From NCBI GenBank assembly GCA_963730405.1, contig CAVSRW010000001.1, positions 248,001-312,000 on the forward strand: 64,000 bases of DNA, read 5' to 3'. The translations under genes and the position numbers were made by a program. This stretch comes from Gaiellasilicea sp963730405 (lineage in GTDB: Bacteria; Actinomycetota; Thermoleophilia; Gaiellales; Gaiellaceae). The notes beneath the pieces are model-generated. The model was not told where the DNA came from and did not search any database. It saw only the letters and a program-made list of their open reading frames with translations. Below are positions 52,705 through 61,365 of this stretch, one piece after another. Every line of letters begins with the position of its first letter. Within the stretch, counting starts at the first letter, position 1.

Positions 52705-53568
52705 CTAACCGGACGTGGAAGGCGCCTGCGAAGCCTTCAGCTGCTCGATCTGCTGCTTGACGATCGAGGCGCTGGGATCGTCGGGCGCCAGCGCCAGGAA
52801 GCGCTGGTACGCGGCGATCGCCTTCGTCACGTTCCCGCTCTGCTGCGCCGCCTGGGCGAGCTCGAGCTGCACGTTCGGGTCGCGAGGCGCGGCCGCAGCA
52901 AGCCTGTCGTAGGCGTCCTCGGCCAGCTGGTAGGAGGCCTGGGCCTTCCCGTACGCCTCGCTCACCTCCTGGGAGGCCTGCGTCGAGATCGCCTCGTCGA
53001 TCGGGTCGGTGCCGAGCGTCGCGCCCTCGCCGAGATCGAGCGGCACGGAGAAGGTGGAGCCGAACGTGCGGTAGCTGGCGCGGAGCTGGGCGAGCTGCGC
53101 CTGTTGCGCGAGCGTGTTGGCGCGGCCGAGATGCAGCCCGGCGAGCTCGCGGAGCGCGTCCTCGTCCTTCGGGCGGAGGACGAGGTACTGCGTGAGCACG
53201 GTGACCGCCTCGTCGGTTTGCCCATCCTCCTGCAGTGCGGTGGCGAGGTTCCGCTTGGCCTCCGCGCTCTTCGGGTTCTCGCGCACTTCGTCGCGCGCGT
53301 CGCCCACGGAGAGATTGCCGCTCGAGGAGCCGCCGCCGTCGCGGAGAATGTCCCCGATCCCGGTCCCCTGGTCGGAGCCGATCCCGAAGGCGACGAAGCC
53401 GACGGCGAAGACGAGCGCGAGGAACACGAACATCCACTTCGCGTGGCGACGGATCCGGCTGAAGAACATCGTGTCCTCGATCGCGATCAGGTCGCTGTCG
53501 CGCTTGCGGCTGCCCGCTGCAGCATGCGACCGCGCGCTGCGGACGCTGCGTCGATCAGCTCGTGCCAT
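52705..53568 (-). CDS. TPR-repeat membrane protein
   Basis: A 287-aa protein: basic N-terminus, one membrane segment (~46-66, WMFVFLALVFAVGFVAFGIG), then a region with TPR-like helices (SAEAKRNLATALQEDGQTDEAVTVL in part, RDPNVQLELAQAAQQSGN) probably outside the membrane. ATG 53568 is chosen because AGGAGG lies 6 nt ahead; this puts the first 82 bp inside the 3' end of the amidohydrolase gene in another frame. Protein-protein scaffolding is likely; partner unknown. Confidence 0.78.
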   Translation of the reverse strand: MARADRRSVRSARSHAAAGSRKRDSDLIAIEDTMFFSRIRRHAKWMFVFLALVFAVGFVAFGIGSDQGTGIGDILRDGGGSSSGNLSVGDARDEVRENPKSAEAKRNLATALQEDGQTDEAVTVLTQYLVLRPKDEDALRELAGLHLGRANTLAQQAQLAQLRASYRTFGSTFSVPLDLGEGATLGTDPIDEAISTQASQEVSEAYGKAQASYQLAEDAYDRLAAAAPRDPNVQLELAQAAQQSGNVTKAIAAYQRFLALAPDDPSASIVKQQIEQLKASQAPSTSG

Positions 53569-54791
53569 TCGGTTCCTCCTCTCTCGTATCTCGTCTGGCC
53601 GTCGACCAGGGTAGCCGTGATGCGTTCGGGCGAGCCGCCGTAGACCACGGCGGCCGCCGGATCCTCCCATGGTAGATACGGCGAGCCGGAAAGCGACAGC
53701 ACGGCCACGTCGGCCCGCTTCCCCGGGACGAGCGAGCCGACCTCGTCGGCGAGGCCGAGCGCGCGGGCTCCGCCGAGGGTCGCGAGCTCCAGCGCCTCCG
53801 TCGCGCCGATCACATCCGCGCGCTCCTCGCGCGCGCGGGCGCCGGCGATCACGGCGCGCAGCTCCTCGAAGAAGTCGTGGGACGGCACCGACGAGACGCC
53901 GTCCGTTCCCAGGCCGACCCGAAGCCCCGCGCCGCGCAGCGCGTCGAATGGCGCGGTTCCGCAGCCGAGGAGAGCGTTCGAGCGCGGGCAGTGCGCAATC
54001 GCGACCCCGTGACGTGCGAGGAGGCGAATCTCCTCGTCGTCGACCTTGACGCAGTGCGCGGCGACCACGGTCTCGTCGAGCAGGCCGGCTGCTGCGAGCC
54101 GGCGGATGCCGCTCTGCCCGCCCGGAGGTGGCAGCACGTCGGCAAGCGGCCGCCACGGGCCCTCCCCGCGGATCAGCCAGTCGAGCTCGTCCTGGCTCTC
54201 GTTCAGGTGCGTGGCCAACGGGAGCCCGAGCTCGAGGCACGCCTGGTAGACCTCGTCGGAGCACGTGTACGGCGCGTGAGGAGAGACGCCGAGCATGACG
54301 AGATCGCCGAGCGACCTCTCGACATACGCCCGCTTCTCGTCGAACCTGCCCATCGCCTCCGAGGCCTCGCGCCCGAACACCTCGAGGTACACGATCGCGC
54401 GCAGGCCCAGCTCCGCGCTCGCGTGCGCGCTCGCGCCCGAGAAGGCGAGATCCCCCACGGTCGTCACCCCCGAGCGCAGGCACTCTGCCGCGCCGAGGCG
54501 TGCGATCGCTTCCATGTCCTCCCGGTCGAGCCGGGCCTTGCGCTCCACGTGCAGGAGGATCCACGGCCCGAACGAGAGGCCGTCGCCGAAACCGGCGTAG
54601 ACCGCGTACTCGAGATGCGTATGTGCGTTGACGAACCCCGGGACGATCGCCGACTCGGGGAACCGCTCGCCCTCGCCGAGCTCGGCCGCCGTCCCGACCG
54701 CCGCGATCAGCCCGTCCTCGATCGCGACGGCGCCGTTCTCGATCGGCTCCCCCTCCACCGGCAGGACCCAGTCGGCGGAGAGGATCCTCAC
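53487..54791 (-). CDS. Amidohydrolase (SAH/MTA-deaminase or aminofutalosine-deaminase-like)
   Basis: A 434-aa metal-dependent hydrolase of the TrzN/ATZ group: metal-site VPGFVNAHTHLEYA (HxH), PHAPYTCSDE, HLNESQDELDW, AAHCVKVDDEE and the final metal Asp in GLGTDGVSSV. These fit deaminases acting on adenine-type rings such as S-adenosylhomocysteine or aminodeoxyfutalosine (menaquinone route). The exact substrate is not decided here. It overlaps tatC by 4 bp and the TPR gene by 82 bp. Confidence 0.8.
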   Translation of the reverse strand: MRILSADWVLPVEGEPIENGAVAIEDGLIAAVGTAAELGEGERFPESAIVPGFVNAHTHLEYAVYAGFGDGLSFGPWILLHVERKARLDREDMEAIARLGAAECLRSGVTTVGDLAFSGASAHASAELGLRAIVYLEVFGREASEAMGRFDEKRAYVERSLGDLVMLGVSPHAPYTCSDEVYQACLELGLPLATHLNESQDELDWLIRGEGPWRPLADVLPPPGGQSGIRRLAAAGLLDETVVAAHCVKVDDEEIRLLARHGVAIAHCPRSNALLGCGTAPFDALRGAGLRVGLGTDGVSSVPSHDFFEELRAVIAGARAREERADVIGATEALELATLGGARALGLADEVGSLVPGKRADVAVLSLSGSPYLPWEDPAAAVVYGGSPERITATLVDGQTRYERGGTEWHELIDAASAARGRMLQRAAASATAT

Positions 54792-55561
54792 TCCACGGCC
54801 CAGCGCGACTTCTGCTCGGCGATGTCCCAGCGCCGCTCCATCACCGTCGCGAGCTGGACGGAGAGCTCGAACAGGAGGATCAGCGGGATCACCTCGAGCG
54901 CGAGCGAGACGGGGTCGACAGTCGGCAGCAGCACCGCGAAGACGAACATCAGCGCGATCCCCAGGCGGCGGTTACGGCGCAGCTTCGCGGCCGTGAGGAT
55001 GCGCAGCCGCACGAGCGCGAGGATGAAGATCGGCATCTGGAACGCGAGCCCGCTCGCGAGCATGGTGAGCGTCACGAACGAGAAGTAGTAGCTCGCGCGG
55101 ATCTCGACCTGGAAGAACTCCTCCCCGAAGGAGGTCAGGAACCCGAGTGCGCGCGGGAGCACGACGAAGTACGAGAAGAGGACGCCGGCCGCGAACAGGA
55201 GGGTCGCCATCGTGGCGAAGAGCGCCACCGTGCGCTGCTTCCCCTCTTCGATCGCGGGTGCCAGGAACGACCAGAGCTGGTAGAGCAGGATCGGCAGCGT
55301 CACCGCGACGGCGGTGAAGGCGCAGACCTTGACCGCGGTCGTGAACGGCTCGGTCACTCCAAGTGTGATCAGCCTCTTGTCGTCCGGAAGCGGCCGCGTC
55401 AGCACCTCGATCAGCGTCTCGTGGAAGACGAACGCGACGATGAACGCAGGCACGATCGCGAGCAACGCGATCAGGATCCGGCTGCGCAGCTCGCCGAGGT
55501 GCTCGACGAGCGTGGCTTCCTCGCCGTGTTGCAGGCGCCGCGGCAGACGCTTCAGGACCAT
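54788..55561 (-). CDS. tatC: Sec-independent protein translocase TatC
   Basis: Core receptor of the twin-arginine system (257 aa, six membrane segments). The N-terminal VEHLGELRSRILIAL is the family signature, and FxxP-type PFTTAVKVCAF and SPFE-like regions follow; the cytoplasmic E-L-R is intact. It recognises folded RR-signal proteins. tatA lies 12 bp upstream in the same operon; no tatB is present, as usual in minimal TatAC systems. Confidence 0.95.
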   Translation of the reverse strand: MVLKRLPRRLQHGEEATLVEHLGELRSRILIALLAIVPAFIVAFVFHETLIEVLTRPLPDDKRLITLGVTEPFTTAVKVCAFTAVAVTLPILLYQLWSFLAPAIEEGKQRTVALFATMATLLFAAGVLFSYFVVLPRALGFLTSFGEEFFQVEIRASYYFSFVTLTMLASGLAFQMPIFILALVRLRILTAAKLRRNRRLGIALMFVFAVLLPTVDPVSLALEVIPLILLFELSVQLATVMERRWDIAEQKSRWAVE

Positions 55562-55573
55562 GTCCCGCCGAGG

Positions 55574-55822
55574 CTAGGAGACTTCGCGCTCGCGCGCTTG
55601 CTGCTGCTGCGTCACGGGATGCTCGTCGACGGGCGGCAGCTCCTGGGACAGCTGGTGGTGCACTGCCTCGTCGTCGTCGTCCTTGCCGGAGATCGAGTCC
55701 TTGAACTCGCGCATGCCCTTCCCGAGCGAACGGCCCATCTCGGGCAGACGCTTCGGGCCGAAGATGACGAGCAGGGCGACCAGCAGGATGACGAGCTCGG
55801 TGACGCCGATTCCGAAGGGCAT
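55574..55822 (-). CDS. tatA: Sec-independent protein translocase TatA
   Basis: An 82-aa pore-forming subunit: N-terminal membrane helix (TELVILLVALLVIFG), the hinge GPKRLPEMGRSLGKGMREFK (amphipathic helix) and an acidic, glutamine-rich tail (DDDDE, QQQQ). TACAGT (55834-55829) lies 6 nt before ATG 55822, predicting a leaderless transcript. It leads the tatA-tatC-amidohydrolase operon. Confidence 0.93.
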   Translation of the reverse strand: MPFGIGVTELVILLVALLVIFGPKRLPEMGRSLGKGMREFKDSISGKDDDDEAVHHQLSQELPPVDEHPVTQQQQAREREVS

Positions 55823-55874
55823 GAGGGGACTGTACCACCGTTTGTGCGAGCCGAACCCCGGGGACGCAGGGGGC

Positions 55875-56888
55875 ATGAAGAAGCCCGTCGGCGAGCAGGT
55901 GATCGTCATTTCCGGCGCCTCGAGCGGGATCGGCCGCGCGACGGCGCGGGCCGCCGGCGAGCGTGGCGCCCGGGTCGTCGTCTCAGCCCGAAACGCGGAG
56001 GCGCTGGCGCAGGCGGTGGCCGAGATCGGCGCACTCGGCGGGGAGGGGCTCGCGGTCCCGGGGGAGGCGGCGAGCGAGGCCGACGCCGCTGCTCTGTGTG
56101 AACGAGCGGTCGAGCGCTTCGGCCGGATCGACACCTTCGTCGCGTCCGTGATGGTCACCGTCTACGCCGAGGTCGACCAGCTCGAGGAGGAGGAGGTCAG
56201 GCGCGTGATGGACGTCAACTTCCTCGGCCGCGTCCGTGCCTACCGGGCGGCCCTGCCGCACCTGCAGGCCAGCCGAGGGACGTTCGTCGACGTCAACTCC
56301 GCGCTTGCCTACCGCGGGATCCCGCTCCAGGCCGCGTACTGCGCCTCCAAGGCGGCCGCGCGCGCCTTCTTCGAGTCGGCGCGGGTCGAGCAGGAGAAGC
56401 ACCGGACGGGCGTCGACGTCAGCCTGATCCTGCCCGGCGCGGTCAACACCCCCCAGTTCGACCGCGGCCGGCAGAAGCTCGGTCTGCAGCCGCAGCCGGT
56501 GCCGCCGATCTACCGGCCGGAGGTCGTGGCCGAGGCCATCCTCCACTGCGCCGAGCGGCCGGAGCGGGAGTTGCCGGTGAGCTGGGGTGCGCAGAAGCTC
56601 CTCTGGGGCCAGAAGCTCTCGCCGAGGGCCGGCGACCTCGTCCTGCTCCGGACGGGTTGGACGAGCCAGACCACGGGCGAGCCGAAGCCGGTCGATGCAC
56701 CCGACAACCTGTTCGAGACGCTGTCCGGCGACCCGGGCGCCCACGGCCGGTTCGACGACCGCGCCAAGGCCTCGAGCGCCTGGACGGCGGCCCGGCTGCG
56801 GCTCGGTAAGATCGGGGGGATCGTGGCGCTCGCGGCACCGGCCGCGGCGCTGGCGATCGGCTACCATGGAGTCACGAAGCGGCGCTAA
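55875..56888 (+). CDS. Short-chain dehydrogenase/reductase with C-terminal extension
   Basis: A 337-aa NAD(P)-dependent oxidoreductase. Cofactor motif VISGASSGIGRATARA (TGxxxGxG) at ~11, the Asn in VMDVNFLGRVRAY, catalytic Ser in VDVNSALAYRG and YCASKAAARA (YxxxK) near 155. The ~90-aa extension after the core ends in a hydrophobic segment (VALAAPAAALAIGYHG), perhaps a membrane anchor. Such long SDRs are common in mycobacteria-like genomes; substrate unknown. sufC starts 36 bp later. Confidence 0.85.
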   Translation: MKKPVGEQVIVISGASSGIGRATARAAGERGARVVVSARNAEALAQAVAEIGALGGEGLAVPGEAASEADAAALCERAVERFGRIDTFVASVMVTVYAEVDQLEEEEVRRVMDVNFLGRVRAYRAALPHLQASRGTFVDVNSALAYRGIPLQAAYCASKAAARAFFESARVEQEKHRTGVDVSLILPGAVNTPQFDRGRQKLGLQPQPVPPIYRPEVVAEAILHCAERPERELPVSWGAQKLLWGQKLSPRAGDLVLLRTGWTSQTTGEPKPVDAPDNLFETLSGDPGAHGRFDDRAKASSAWTAARLRLGKIGGIVALAAPAAALAIGYHGVTKRR

Positions 56889-56924
56889 AAGCCGCACGAA
56901 TACTGGGAAAGAGGGATCACAAGC

Positions 56925-57704
56925 TTGGCGTTTCTGGAGATCAAGAACCTGCACGTCGCGCTCGAGGACGGCACCGAGATCGTCAAGGGCGTCGACCTCG
57001 CAGTGGACCTGAACGAAAAGCACGCGATCATGGGGCCGAACGGCTCCGGCAAGTCGACCCTCGCCTATGCGCTGATGGGCCATCCCTCCTACGAGATCAC
57101 CGAGGGCGAGGTCCTGCTCGACGGGGTGAACGTCGTCGAGATGGGCGCCGACGAGCGTGCGCAGAGGGGCCTCTTCCTCGCCTTCCAGTACCCGCACGCG
57201 ATTCCGGGCGTCACCGTGACGAACTTCCTCCGGAGCGCGATCAACGCGATCCGGAAGGCCCGGGCGGGCGGCACCGACGACCCGATCCCGGTGAAGGAGT
57301 TCCGCACGATGATCCTCGCCGCGATGGAGCGGCTGAAGGTGCCGCGCGAGCTCGCCTCCCGCTACCTGAACGACGGCTTCTCCGGCGGTGAGAAGAAGCG
57401 GGTCGAGATCCTGCAGATGGCGCTCCTGCAGCCGAAGATCGCGATCCTCGACGAGACCGACTCCGGCCTCGACATCGACGCGCTCCGGATCGTCGCGAAC
57501 GGTGTCAACGAGCTCGTCACGACCGAGATGGGCGCGCTCGTGATCACCCACTACCAGCGCATCCTCAACTACGTCACGCCCGACCACGTGCACGTCTTCG
57601 TCGGCGGCAAGATCGTCGAGAGCGGCGGGCCCGAGCTGGCTCAGCGCCTCGAGGCCGAGGGCTATGACGCCTGGCTGCCGAAGGAAGAGGAGGTGGCGGC
57701 GTGA
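56925..57704 (+). CDS. sufC: Fe-S cluster assembly ATPase SufC
   Basis: ABC-type ATPase of the SufBCD scaffold (259 aa). Walker A IMGPNGSGKSTLAYALMG near residue 31, SufC-typical GLFLAFQYPHAIPGVTV, signature LNDGFSGGEKKRVEILQM, Walker B IAILDETDSGLDIDAL, and HYQRILNYV with the switch His. The start is a TTG at 56925 with GAGGG upstream. It overlaps sufB by 4 bp. Confidence 0.95.
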   Translation: MAFLEIKNLHVALEDGTEIVKGVDLAVDLNEKHAIMGPNGSGKSTLAYALMGHPSYEITEGEVLLDGVNVVEMGADERAQRGLFLAFQYPHAIPGVTVTNFLRSAINAIRKARAGGTDDPIPVKEFRTMILAAMERLKVPRELASRYLNDGFSGGEKKRVEILQMALLQPKIAILDETDSGLDIDALRIVANGVNELVTTEMGALVITHYQRILNYVTPDHVHVFVGGKIVESGGPELAQRLEAEGYDAWLPKEEEVAA

Positions 57705-59122
57705 CCCAGACCGAGACCGACGTCGTCAAGGGAATCCGCTCCGAGTACCAGTACGGCTTCTCCAACTCGGACGAGGCCGAGAACTACTTCTTCAAGTCGG
57801 GCCGCGGACTCTCGCACGAGCTCGTCGAGGCGATCGCCGAGCACAAGAACGAGCCGGACTGGATGCGCCAGTTCCGGCACAAGAGCCTCGACTACTTCCT
57901 CGCGCGCCCGCTCCCGACCTGGGGCGGCAACGTCGCCGAGATCGACTTCGACAACATCTACTACTACATCAAGCCGACCGAGAAGCAGGCGTCCCGCTGG
58001 GAGGACCTGCCGGCCGACATCCTCGACACCTGGGACAAGCTCGGGATCCCGGAGGCGGAGAAGAAGTACCTCGCCGGCGTCGGCGCCCAGTACGAGTCGG
58101 AGGTCGTCTACCACAAGCTCCAGGCCGACCTCGAGGCGCAGGGCGTGCTCTTCCTCGACATGGACTCGGGCCTGCGCGAGCACGAGGACGTCGTCAAGCA
58201 GTACTTCGGGACGATCATCCCGCAGAACGACAACAAGTTCGCGGCGCTCAACTCGGCCGTCTGGTCGGGCGGCTCGTTCATCTATGTGCCGCCGGGCGTG
58301 CGGATCGAGCTGCCGCTGCAGGCCTACTTCCGGATCAACGCCGAGAACATGGGCCAGTTCGAGCGGACGCTGATCATCGTCGACGAGGACGCCTACGTGC
58401 ACTACGTCGAGGGCTGCACGGCGCCGATCTACTCCTCCGACTCGCTCCACAGCGCCGTCGTCGAGATCGTGGTCAAGCCGCGCGGGCGCTGCCGCTACAC
58501 GACGATCCAGAACTGGTCGAACAACGTCTACAACCTCGTCACGAAGCGCGCCGTCGCCTACGAGGACGCGACGATGGAGTGGGTCGACGGCAACCTCGGC
58601 TCGAAGCTGACGATGAAGTACCCCGCGATCTGGCTGATGGGTCCCCGCGCGCACGGCGAAGTGCTCTCGATCGCGTTCGCCGGCAAGGGCCAGCACCAGG
58701 ACGCCGGCGGCAAGGTCGTCCACGTGGCGCCGAAGACGACGTCCGTGATCACCTCGAAGTCGATCTCGAAGAACGGCGGCCGCGCCGGCTACCGCGGCCT
58801 GCTCGAGGTCGCGAAGGGCGCCGTGGGCGCGAAGTCGAAGGTCGTCTGCGACGCGCTGATCCTCGACGAGGAGTCGCGCTCGGACACGTACCCGTACATC
58901 CAGGTGGACGAGAACGACGTCGACCTCGGCCACGAGGCGACCGTCTCCAAGATCGGCGAGGAGCAGCTCTTCTATCTGATGAGCCGCGGCCTCAGCGAGG
59001 CCGAGGCGAGCGCGATGATCGTCTCCGGCTTCGTCGAGCCGATCACGAAGGAGCTGCCGCTCGAGTACGCGGTGGAGATGAACCGCCTGATCCAGCTGCA
59101 GATGGAGGGCTCGGTTGGCTAG
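57701..59122 (+). CDS. sufB: Fe-S cluster assembly scaffold SufB
   Basis: A 473-aa scaffold on which [Fe-S] clusters are built. It has WGGNVAEIDFDNIYYYIKP near residue 70, VWSGGSFIYVPPGVRIELPLQAYFRIN cut to GGSFIYVPPGV, and VEGCTAPIYSSDSLHSAVVE with the conserved Cys, plus the C-terminal ISRGLSEAEA-type MSRGLSEAEASAMIVSGF and the Glu/His cluster region. It is full length and intact. sufD follows only after two VOC genes, an unusual order. Confidence 0.95.
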   Translation: MTQTETDVVKGIRSEYQYGFSNSDEAENYFFKSGRGLSHELVEAIAEHKNEPDWMRQFRHKSLDYFLARPLPTWGGNVAEIDFDNIYYYIKPTEKQASRWEDLPADILDTWDKLGIPEAEKKYLAGVGAQYESEVVYHKLQADLEAQGVLFLDMDSGLREHEDVVKQYFGTIIPQNDNKFAALNSAVWSGGSFIYVPPGVRIELPLQAYFRINAENMGQFERTLIIVDEDAYVHYVEGCTAPIYSSDSLHSAVVEIVVKPRGRCRYTTIQNWSNNVYNLVTKRAVAYEDATMEWVDGNLGSKLTMKYPAIWLMGPRAHGEVLSIAFAGKGQHQDAGGKVVHVAPKTTSVITSKSISKNGGRAGYRGLLEVAKGAVGAKSKVVCDALILDEESRSDTYPYIQVDENDVDLGHEATVSKIGEEQLFYLMSRGLSEAEASAMIVSGFVEPITKELPLEYAVEMNRLIQLQMEGSVG

Positions 59123-59483
59123 CCCGGTGACGGGCGTCGACTTCGTTGCCGTTCCGTCCACCGACTGGAAGCGTTCGCGGGCCTTCTACGTCGACACGTT
59201 GGGGCTGCGGCCCGACGAGACGGGGGACGCGGAGTTCTGGGTCGGCCAGACGTGCTTCGGGATCTACGAGCCGACCACGTTCGGCCTGGAGTTCGCGCCG
59301 CAGAAGACTGCGCACCTGGCGCTGCACGTCGAGGACATGCCTGCCGCGCGCGCCGAGCTCGAGGCGAAGGGGATCGAGTTCGCCGGCGAGACTTTCGACA
59401 CCGGCGTCTGCTACATGGCGTTCTTCGAGGATCCCGACGGCAACGCTCTGATGCTGCATCACCGCCACACTCCGCGCGACTGA
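59115..59483 (+). CDS. VOC-family protein 1 in the suf cluster
   Basis: A 122-aa vicinal-oxygen-chelate fold protein: two beta-alpha-beta-beta-beta units, FYVDTLGLRPDE in the first and HLALHVEDMPAARAELEAKG in the second, ending FEDPDGNALMLHHR. Metal ligands of glyoxalase-type enzymes are partly present (Glu, His). TTG 59115 overlaps sufB by 8 bp; its TGA overlaps the next ATG. The reason for its place in a suf operon is unknown. Confidence 0.82.
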   Translation: MASPVTGVDFVAVPSTDWKRSRAFYVDTLGLRPDETGDAEFWVGQTCFGIYEPTTFGLEFAPQKTAHLALHVEDMPAARAELEAKGIEFAGETFDTGVCYMAFFEDPDGNALMLHHRHTPRD

Positions 59484-59841
59484 TGCACGTCGAGCACGTC
59501 GACTTCGTGTCGGTCCTGACGCAGGATCTCCCGCGCGCGAAGCGGTTCTACACCGAGACGCTCGGGCTCGCGGTCGAGACCGAGGGCGAGAGCGACATGG
59601 AGCTCCGCTGCGGCCAGGTCACGCTCGACGTCTTCGACCCGTCGAGCGTCGGCCAGCCGTTCGCGCCGTCTCCGGCGGGCTGGCCCTGCGCGTCGAGGAC
59701 GTCGACTCCGCGCGTGCCGAGCTGGAGGCGAAGGGCGTCGTCTTCGACGGCGACACGATCGCGACCGGCGTCTGCAAGCAGGCCTGGTTCAAGGATCCCG
59801 ACGGCAACGCGCTCATGCTCCACCGGCGGTTCGACGTATGA
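59483..59841 (+). CDS. VOC-family protein 2 in the suf cluster, one frameshift
   Basis: Restored length is 119 aa. It starts MHVEHVDFVSVLTQDLPRA and is clearly related to VOC protein 1 (FYTETLGLAVET, then FKDPDGNALMLHRRF), suggesting tandem duplication. The frame breaks near 59680, where CCGGCGGGCTGG seems to lack one C (expected AGLALRVEDVDSARAEL). Adding one base restores a frame ending at 59841 and the 4-bp overlap with sufD. Confidence 0.75.
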
Positions 59842-61006
59842 GCCGGGCCGACCTGCTCGAGCGCTACCGGGCGCTGCCCCTGCCGACGACGAAGGACGAG
59901 TCGTGGCGCTTCACCGACCTCAAGGGCTTCGACCCCGAGTCGTTCTCGGCGAACGGCGCGACCGAGGCGTGGCCGCGGCGCCGGCGATGCTCGAGCTGGA
60001 GGCGGCCGGGATCGTGCGCGTCTCCGAAGCCGGGCTCGAGCTCGACCGTGTCCCGGACGGGATCCGCTTCGAGCCGCTCGGCGAGCATCCGCGGCTCGGC
60101 GAGCTCGTCGGCTCGGACGAGAAGTTCGCGGCGCACAACGCCGCCGAGTGGCGGCACGGCCTGCTCGTCCACGTCCCGAAGGGCGTCGTGCTGGAGCAGC
60201 CGCTGCTGGTGCGGATCACGAACTCGGTCGAGGGCGGCTCGCTCTTCTGGCGGCTGCTGATCGTGGCCGAGCCGGGCAGCCGGGTCTCCGTGATCGAGGA
60301 GTACGCGTCGACGACGCCGGCGCTCTCGGGGTACCTCAACGCCGCGGTCGAGATCTTCGTCGAGGAGGGTGCCAAGGTCGAGTACGTCTCGGTGCAGAAC
60401 GTCAGCCGCGAGACGTGGCACTTCGGCAGCCACCACGCACAGATCGCGCGGGACGCGGAGCTCGACTGGGTCGCGGGCGGCTTCGGCTCGAAGAAGGGGA
60501 AGATCCGGATCCAGAACGACCTCGCCGGCCCGGGCGCCACCTCGCGCGTGACCGGCGCCTACTTCGCGGACGGCGTCCAGCACCTCGACTACGACACCTT
60601 CCAGGAGCACATCGCGCCGAACACGACCTCGGACTTCGCCTTCAAGGGCGTCCTCAACGACGAGGCGAGCGCGGTCTGGCGCGGGATGATCCGGGTCGAG
60701 GAGGACGCGCAGCGGACGAACGCCTACCAGGAGAACAGGAATCTGCTGCTCTCGAAGCAGGCGCACGCCGATTCGATCCCGGGGCTCGAGATCATGGCGA
60801 ACGACGTCCGCTGCACCCACGGCGCGACGCTGGGCCAGGTCGACCGCGAGCAGCTCTTCTACCTGATGGCGCGCGGGCTCTCGCGTGCCGAGGCCGAGCG
60901 CCTGATCGTGCGCGGCTTCTTCCAGGATGTGCTCGACCGGATCGAGCTCGAGCCCGTGCGCGAGGCGCTGGGCGCCGCGCTCGAGGCCAGGATCCCGCAG
61001 GCATGA
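59838..61006 (+). CDS. sufD: Fe-S cluster assembly protein SufD, one frameshift
   Basis: Scaffold partner of SufB (389 aa when restored). N-terminal LPLPTTKDESWRFTDLKGFDP is the SufD substrate-helix region; after a missing G near 59973 (GCG-TGG for GCGGTGG) the frame continues APAMLELEAAGIVRV, VPKGVVLEQPLLVRITN, and the C-terminal core CTHGATLGQVDREQLFYLMARGL in part. SufD is essential with SufB/C, so a sequencing error is much more likely than loss. The stop overlaps the next VOC start (ATGA). Confidence 0.88.
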
Positions 61007-61358
61007 CCATGCGTCTCCAGCACGTTGGGATCTCCGTCCCGCCGGAGTCGATCCAGCTCGCGCGGACGTTCTATCGCGACCTGCTCGACTGCCCGAGCTC
61101 CGTGCGGGCGAACGGGCGCTCGTCTACAGCCTCGGCTCTGCCGGCGACCTCGAGCTGCACGTGATCGCGGGTGCGGCAGCCGATTCGAACGCCGAGCACC
61201 ACTTCGCGCTCGAGGTGGACAGCCTGGACGCCGCGCGCGCGCGCGTCGCGGACGCCGGGCACGAGACCCAGGAGGCGCGACCGGTCGGCGGCCGCGAGCG
61301 GTTCTTCGTCCGGGATCCGTTCGGGAATCTGATCGAGTTCGTCACCCCGCCGAGCTAG
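61003..61358 (+). CDS. VOC-family protein 3 after sufD, one frameshift
   Basis: Restored length is 118 aa. The first half is MRLQHVGISVPPESIQLARTFYRDLL, shortened here to its key HVGISVPP and TFYRDLL motifs; after a missing base near 61093 the other frame gives YSLGSAGDLELHV, HFALEVDSLDAARARV and RDPFGNLIEFV. This second glyoxalase-like unit is complete. ATG 61003 overlaps the sufD stop; ATG 61009 is an alternative. The stop shares CTAG with the convergent VOC gene. Confidence 0.74.
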
Positions 61359-61365
61359 TCGGCGG
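61347..61365. terminator. Inverted repeat containing a shared stop codon pair
   Basis: CCGCCGA-GCTAG-TCGGCGG has perfect 7-bp arms around the CTAG that provides both stop codons of the convergent VOC genes. It may form a bidirectional hairpin end; no T-tract follows. Confidence 0.4.

Noticed and set aside
59252..61006. One open frame running from VOC 1 through VOC 2 into sufD (584 codons)
   Set aside because: It joins pieces of different genes by two single-base deletions; parts of the frame are Arg/Ser/Pro-rich antisense-like nonsense.
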